Positions 60,486-64,000 of a stretch of DNA of 64,000 bases are shown one piece after another; the first letter of the stretch is position 1; each line of letters opens with the position of its first letter. The stretch lies in assembly GCF_050750585.1 (NCBI RefSeq), contig NZ_JBOJLM010000001.1, positions 248,001-312,000 on the forward strand, read 5' to 3'. This stretch comes from Salinimicrobium sp050750585. GTDB taxonomy: Bacteria > Bacteroidota > Bacteroidia > Flavobacteriales > Flavobacteriaceae. Under the pieces are notes generated by a model. That model saw only the letters and a program-made list of their open reading frames with translations. It did not search any database and was not told where the DNA came from. The position numbers were made by a program, and so were the translations under genes.

Positions 60486-60539
60486 AGCCGTTGCATGCAA
60501 CGGCTTTACAACAAGTTGTCACATGGACAACTTGTTGTA
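60486..60539. repeat. Two adjacent perfect inverted repeats in the arsenosugar operon
   Basis: AGCCGTTGCATGCAACGGCT (60486-60505) is a perfect 20-bp palindrome. Next to it, TACAACAAGTTGTC (60507-60520) and GACAACTTGTTGTA (60526-60539) form a 14-bp stem with a 5-base loop. The second overlaps the last codons and stop of the CMD-like gene. There is no T run after them on the minus strand, so they are not ordinary terminators. Confidence 0.8.
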
Positions 60540-60854
60540 CTTGTTCATCATCTGGACTCCATGCACCAGGGTGGCACCGCCTTTTATGGCTGCGCCAACA
60601 TGGATGGCTTCCATCATCTCTTCTTTTTCTATGCCGCGTTGAAGGCCGTCTTTGGTATAGGCATCTATACAATACGGGCATTGTACCACATGTGACACGG
60701 CAAGTGCGATAAGCGATTTCTCCCTGGCTGTAAGGGCGCCTTCTTCAAACACGCTGTTGTAGTATTCAAAAAATTTGCTTCCTAATTCTTCATCCCATTC
60801 TGATATACTCCCGAACTTCTTTAGATCGGCCGGATCATAATATGTTTTTGACAT
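60519..60854 (-). CDS. Arsenosugar-associated CMD/AhpD-like peroxidase-type protein
   Basis: A 111-residue carboxymuconolactone decarboxylase-like protein with the AhpD redox pair C59-x2-C62 (VVQCPYCIDAYTKDG). It matches the TIGR04169 group that accompanies ArsS. The family is alkylhydroperoxidase-like; here it may protect the arsenic-sulfur or arsenic-carbon chemistry from oxidation. First gene of the operon. A near-consensus -7 (TATCTTAG) lies about 20-27 bp before the ATG at 60854. Confidence 0.85.
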   Translation of the reverse strand: MSKTYYDPADLKKFGSISEWDEELGSKFFEYYNSVFEEGALTAREKSLIALAVSHVVQCPYCIDAYTKDGLQRGIEKEEMMEAIHVGAAIKGGATLVHGVQMMNKYNKLSM

Positions 60855-60950
60855 AAGTTTGTATTTGGGCCTCTAAGATAGGAAGTGTAAGGTAAAGAGC
60901 ATTTAAACCTTCGTGAAATAAGGTCTTAAAAATGGCATTTTTGGAACCTC

Positions 60951-61139
60951 TTATGCAAACACATCAGAAAAGAACAATAATCCCAGCACCACAATGGCAA
61001 TAATTACCCAAATGGCGATTATGCCCAGACTACCTCCTGTTTTTTCTTCGGTTGATTGATTGACATGGTACTTTTTGTCAGTTTTTTTGTTCTCTACAGG
61101 CGTAGATTTTTTATTTTCCTTGCGATCGTTAGTTTCCAT
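60951..61139 (-). CDS. Small membrane protein, unknown function
   Basis: A 62-residue protein: a charged N-terminal half (METNDRKENKKSTPVENKK) and one C-terminal helix (GIIAIWVIIAIVVLGLLFFS). Such Lys-rich tail-anchored peptides are common in flavobacteria with no known role. The ATG at 61139 is plausible. It ends 8 bp before an AAAAATGGCATTTTTG motif. Whether it belongs with the arsenosugar genes is unclear. Confidence 0.65.
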   Translation of the reverse strand: METNDRKENKKSTPVENKKTDKKYHVNQSTEEKTGGSLGIIAIWVIIAIVVLGLLFFSDVFA

Positions 61140-61239
61140 GGTAAAAGCTTTTAAAGTTTAAGGTACAAAATTGCCTTTAGAAACTTTTGTTTCTGAAAAT
61201 ATGCAGGGGCACAATTAAGAAAAGTTTAGAGGTTAAGGC

Positions 61240-62133
61240 CTAATAAAGCTTTTTCCAGTCAATTTTGTTCAGGATATCTTCCAGCTCCTTTTTGGGAATA
61301 TCCACCAGCATGGCAGGCAATTTATCTCCTTCTCCCGGGCTAAGCGGATATCCAAAAATGCGCATTAGCGGCCCTGCTTTTATGGCTGCTCTTTCTATTT
61401 GATCTATGCTCAATCCTTCCACCCATTTACGGCTTTTGCCCTTGTGTAGGTGCCGCGGATTCTCTTCTTTCATGCTTGAAAAACTCACTTCTGAAGCTAT
61501 GGTCTTCTTTTCCTCTTCACTTAAATCGAGATTGAGATACTTCAGCAATGACTCATATTCCTTCGGAAAAGATTTCAGCAGGTTTTCGTAGAATACAAAA
61601 TGCAAATCCAGTTCTCCCGAATGCAGCAGGTAATTTCCGTAGAACCAGACCCATTGCTCCAGGAGGCATTCATATTCCGCAGAAAAAAATTCTTCGACCG
61701 AATTATAAGGGGAAGGGTAGTGCTTTTGCATGTAAGGCGTAAAGGCAAATTTAGCGGCCGAAAGTGCTGTGTCTCGCGGATCTCTTACAATGCAGACTTT
61801 CCTGTCAAAAAAGGCAAAAACTTCAGCAGTTTTTTGGCACCAGGTAGAATGCGTCCAGGCGAGGCTGGCCTTTTGAGAATATTGCTGCATATTAGGAACG
61901 GGCTCTTTCAGCAGAGAACTCACCCTGAAGGCAACACCATTGTCTTCAATATCGAGCATATCGGTGCCTGCCTGGTCTTTAAAACTGAGTTTTTCCTGCT
62001 TAAGAGTGGCGTATTCGGGCCGTGTCTTAATATAATAAGAGATTTCTTCACCCGCTTGTTCCAGGCTTTTCTTCAGAATTGTATTAAGCCAAAAGCTGCC
62101 AGATTTTGGGGCGCTAACCTGTAATATGTTCAT
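61240..62133 (-). CDS. Sulfotransferase-family protein
   Basis: A 297-residue sulfotransferase: the PAPS 5'-phosphosulfate loop is SAPKSGSFWLNTIL (residues 7-20), and the 3'-phosphate motif is CIVRDPRDTALSAAKFAF. The C-terminus holds RHLHKGKSRKWVEGLS, which matches the family's G-x-x-G-x-W/K block. It transfers sulfate from PAPS to a hydroxyl of a lipid, sugar or small molecule; the acceptor is unknown. It lies alone between a small membrane protein and a convergent DUF4168 gene. Confidence 0.85.
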   Translation of the reverse strand: MNILQVSAPKSGSFWLNTILKKSLEQAGEEISYYIKTRPEYATLKQEKLSFKDQAGTDMLDIEDNGVAFRVSSLLKEPVPNMQQYSQKASLAWTHSTWCQKTAEVFAFFDRKVCIVRDPRDTALSAAKFAFTPYMQKHYPSPYNSVEEFFSAEYECLLEQWVWFYGNYLLHSGELDLHFVFYENLLKSFPKEYESLLKYLNLDLSEEEKKTIASEVSFSSMKEENPRHLHKGKSRKWVEGLSIDQIERAAIKAGPLMRIFGYPLSPGEGDKLPAMLVDIPKKELEDILNKIDWKKLY

Positions 62134-62265
62134 ATTTCTGCTTTTTTGGCCAGAAGTTAGTAAAATTTAAAGAAAGTGCTTTACTGCCATTTTTCATGAG
62201 ATTAAGCCTTCAGAAAGATGCTGGCATGGTACTTGATCCAACCCCGAGCAAATAAAACTTTTAAT

Positions 62266-62742
62266 ATGATCAAAGTAAACAAACTGGCAGGAGCGCTTAT
62301 AGTATTTTTAATGCTGGGTAGTACAGGGACTTTTGCACAGGAGCAACAGGCGCCGGAGCAACAACAGCAATCGGCCGAAGTAACCGATGCCGAATTGACC
62401 AAATTTGTACAGGCGCTGCAGGGCGTACAACAAGTGGCGATGGAAGCACAACAAAAGATGATGCAACTGGTAAAAGATGAGGGGATGGAATTTGCCCGTT
62501 TCAACGAGATCCACCAGGCTTCAGTAGATCCTGAAGTTGAGGTAGAAGCTACTCCCGAAGAAAAAGCGACCCACGAAAAGGTCATAGGTCAATTTGAATC
62601 TATGCAGGCAGGACTTCAGCAACAATTGGAAGAGTTCATCAGCCAGCAGGGACTTATGCTTGAAAGATATGAGCAAATTGCGATGAGAATTCAGACTGAT
62701 ACGCAACTTCAACAGAGAATTCAGCAGATGCTACAGGGTTAA
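62266..62742 (+). CDS. DUF4168 secreted protein
   Basis: A protein of 158 residues with a signal peptide (MIKVNKLAGALIVFLMLGSTGTFAQ, cleavage near residue 25) and a Gln-rich helical DUF4168 body (VTDAELTKFVQALQGVQ, and repeated QQ-L-E segments). It is probably a coiled-coil periplasmic protein of unknown role. The ATG at 62266 is chosen because an earlier ATG at 62218 would place a non-hydrophobic extension before the signal peptide. A terminator follows the stop. Confidence 0.8.
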   Translation: MIKVNKLAGALIVFLMLGSTGTFAQEQQAPEQQQQSAEVTDAELTKFVQALQGVQQVAMEAQQKMMQLVKDEGMEFARFNEIHQASVDPEVEVEATPEEKATHEKVIGQFESMQAGLQQQLEEFISQQGLMLERYEQIAMRIQTDTQLQQRIQQMLQG

Positions 62743-62764
62743 AATCCCCAAAATATTTTTCAAG

Positions 62765-62791
62765 AAAGGCCGTTTCATGCGGCCTTTTTTT
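62765..62791 (+). terminator. Terminator after the DUF4168 gene
   Basis: AAAGGCCG / CGGCCTTT with a 6-base loop, followed by a run of Ts, 22 bp after the stop codon. Confidence 0.8.
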
Positions 62792-62967
62792 GTACCCAAT
62801 ATTAAGATGTTTGTTAGCAGCCTCCCAAAAAACGCTGGTCGGGTTATAAAGTATCGTTAAAAAGTTTTGTTGAAAGATCCCTTTCTTTAATTTTAAAACA
62901 CACTAAATCAGCATAGTGTAATTCACTTCTGATTTATGGATGCTTTAAAAAAGAAAAACTTACCAGT

Positions 62968-64000
62968 ATGTTAGCAATGAATTACCGCGGTCCTTTCAGG
63001 ATTCGTGCAGACCGTGACCGCCCTTTCCCAGAAATTGAGCATCCCGAAGATGCTATTGTAAAAGTTACCAGAAGTTGTATTTGTGGCTCAGACCTTCACC
63101 TGTATCACGGCCTTGTGCCCGATACACGGGTGGGAACTACTTTTGGCCATGAATTTATAGGAGAAGTGGTAGAAGTTGGATCTTCAGTCACTAAAGTAAA
63201 GGTTGGCGACCAGGTGATGGTGCCTTTTAATATTGCCTGTGGTAAATGTGCATTTTGCAAGCAGGAAATGTACGGCATGTGCCATGAGGCAAATCCACAA
63301 TCTACCGCTGCCGGCGGAATTTTTGGGTATTCACATACTACAGGAGGATACCATGGCGGGCAGGCAGAATACGTGCGGGTTCCTTATGCCAATGTGGGCC
63401 CTACCGTGATTCCCGACTGGATGGATCCCGATGATGCTGTGCTACTCACAGATGTGGTACCCACAGGATATCAGGCAGCCGAAATGGGAGGCATTCAGGA
63501 AGGTGATACTGTGGTGGTATTTGGTGCCGGCCCAATAGGGATTATGGCAGCAAAATCGGCCTGGCTTTTTGGCGCAGGCAGAGTGATTGTGATAGATAAG
63601 CTTGATTACCGGCTTGAATTTGTAAAGGATTTTGCTCAATGCGAGGTGTATAATTTTACGGCACTTGAAGACCCGGTAGTGTTCATTAAAAAAATCACAG
63701 ATTCGCTTGGGGCCGATGTTTGTATTGATGCCGTGGGTGCCGAAGCTGCGGGTGATACCATGAATACCATGCTGGGCCGAAAGCTGCTTATGCAGGGAGG
63801 TTCAACTACTGCGCTACACTGGGCTATTAACTCGGTTAAAAAGGGCGGAATCGTTTCTATTGTTGGTGTATATGGACCTATTGATGCTTTAGTGCCTATA
63901 GGGAACGTGGTGAACAAAGGAATTACTATCAGGGCGAGCCAGGCTTCGGTAAAAAGGCTGCTGCCAAAAATGATAGAACACGTAAAGTCGGGGGCTATAA
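62968..64000 (+). CDS. Zinc-dependent alcohol dehydrogenase (formaldehyde dehydrogenase-like), cut by the window edge
   Basis: The frame is open from the ATG at 62968 to the last base: 344 codons, so the C-terminus is missing. The medium-chain dehydrogenase signatures are clear: CICGSDLHLYHG (catalytic zinc Cys), TFGHEFIGEVVEVG (catalytic Glu/His), the structural-zinc set CGKCAFCKQEMYGMC, and the NAD motif VVFGAGPIGIMAA. The group resembles glutathione-independent formaldehyde dehydrogenases, which oxidise alcohols or aldehydes with NAD. An ATG at 62977 (the fourth codon) is a slightly later alternative start. Confidence 0.85.
   Translation, partial: MLAMNYRGPFRIRADRDRPFPEIEHPEDAIVKVTRSCICGSDLHLYHGLVPDTRVGTTFGHEFIGEVVEVGSSVTKVKVGDQVMVPFNIACGKCAFCKQEMYGMCHEANPQSTAAGGIFGYSHTTGGYHGGQAEYVRVPYANVGPTVIPDWMDPDDAVLLTDVVPTGYQAAEMGGIQEGDTVVVFGAGPIGIMAAKSAWLFGAGRVIVIDKLDYRLEFVKDFAQCEVYNFTALEDPVVFIKKITDSLGADVCIDAVGAEAAGDTMNTMLGRKLLMQGGSTTALHWAINSVKKGGIVSIVGVYGPIDALVPIGNVVNKGITIRASQASVKRLLPKMIEHVKSGAI

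Overview
The window looks like chromosomal DNA of a marine-type Flavobacteriaceae (Bacteroidetes), in the general neighbourhood of Gramella/Christiangramia, Salegentibacter or Zunongwangia. The reasons are the flavobacterial -7 promoter element (TAnnTTTG) in front of many genes, the mevalonate route to isoprenoids, family-typical proteins (DUF885, DUF4168, DUF4260, PhnA-like, the TIGR03915/TIGR03916 pair), and intergenic palindrome families common in this phylum. The genus assignment is inference from gene content only.

Layout. 1-1.8 kb is a remnant zone: an HNH endonuclease cut by the window edge, a stray copy of the hemN 3' end, a scrap of an intradiol dioxygenase, and a toxin-antitoxin pair whose toxin is frameshifted. 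2-6.6 kb holds hemN and a two-gene radical-SAM DNA repair/modification unit, separated by about 1.2 kb of repeats. 7-24.5 kb is mostly housekeeping: AsmA-like protein, tRNA-Leu, dipeptidase, PhnA-like, EamA transporter, DUF885 peptidase, MutS-like ATPase, HemW, RuvC, and a lipid/glycosyltransferase pair. 25.6-32.3 kb is a fermentation block: OFA-family transporter, pyruvate formate-lyase, its activase, and an aspartate:alanine-type exchanger. 32.5-41 kb holds a serine hydrolase broken by one stop codon, a GntA-like/PaiB/DUF1989 operon, a PIN toxin with a tiny partner gene, and a frameshifted dehydrogenase. 41-45.6 kb is a mevalonate/isoprenoid operon. 45.9-49.2 kb is a polyamine operon (arginine decarboxylase, agmatinase, deoxyhypusine-synthase-like protein). 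49.5-60.9 kb is a long minus-strand run: arsenosugar genes, purine nucleoside phosphorylase, MsrB, two redox proteins and three glycosyltransferases, interrupted by a REP-associated transposase and a mazEF module. The right edge holds a sulfotransferase, a DUF4168 protein and a truncated zinc alcohol dehydrogenase.

Main observations. (1) hemN, the OFA transporter and pflB each carry a TGAY-N4-RTCA dyad of the FNR/CRP type, centred exactly 36.5 bp from the last base of the -7 element in all three. This points to one oxygen- or redox-responsive regulon and also fixes two start codons. (2) The arsenosugar genes continue without a break into purine nucleoside phosphorylase, redox and polyprenyl-type glycosyltransferase genes, which suggests a longer arsenosugar or arsenolipid pathway. 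(3) The REP-associated transposase sits between two copies of a 33-bp palindrome, and five related copies lie elsewhere in the window. (4) A second dispersed palindrome, AAAAATGNCATTTTT, recurs between and inside genes and has no explanation that I know of. All calls come from reading the sequence; no database search was run.
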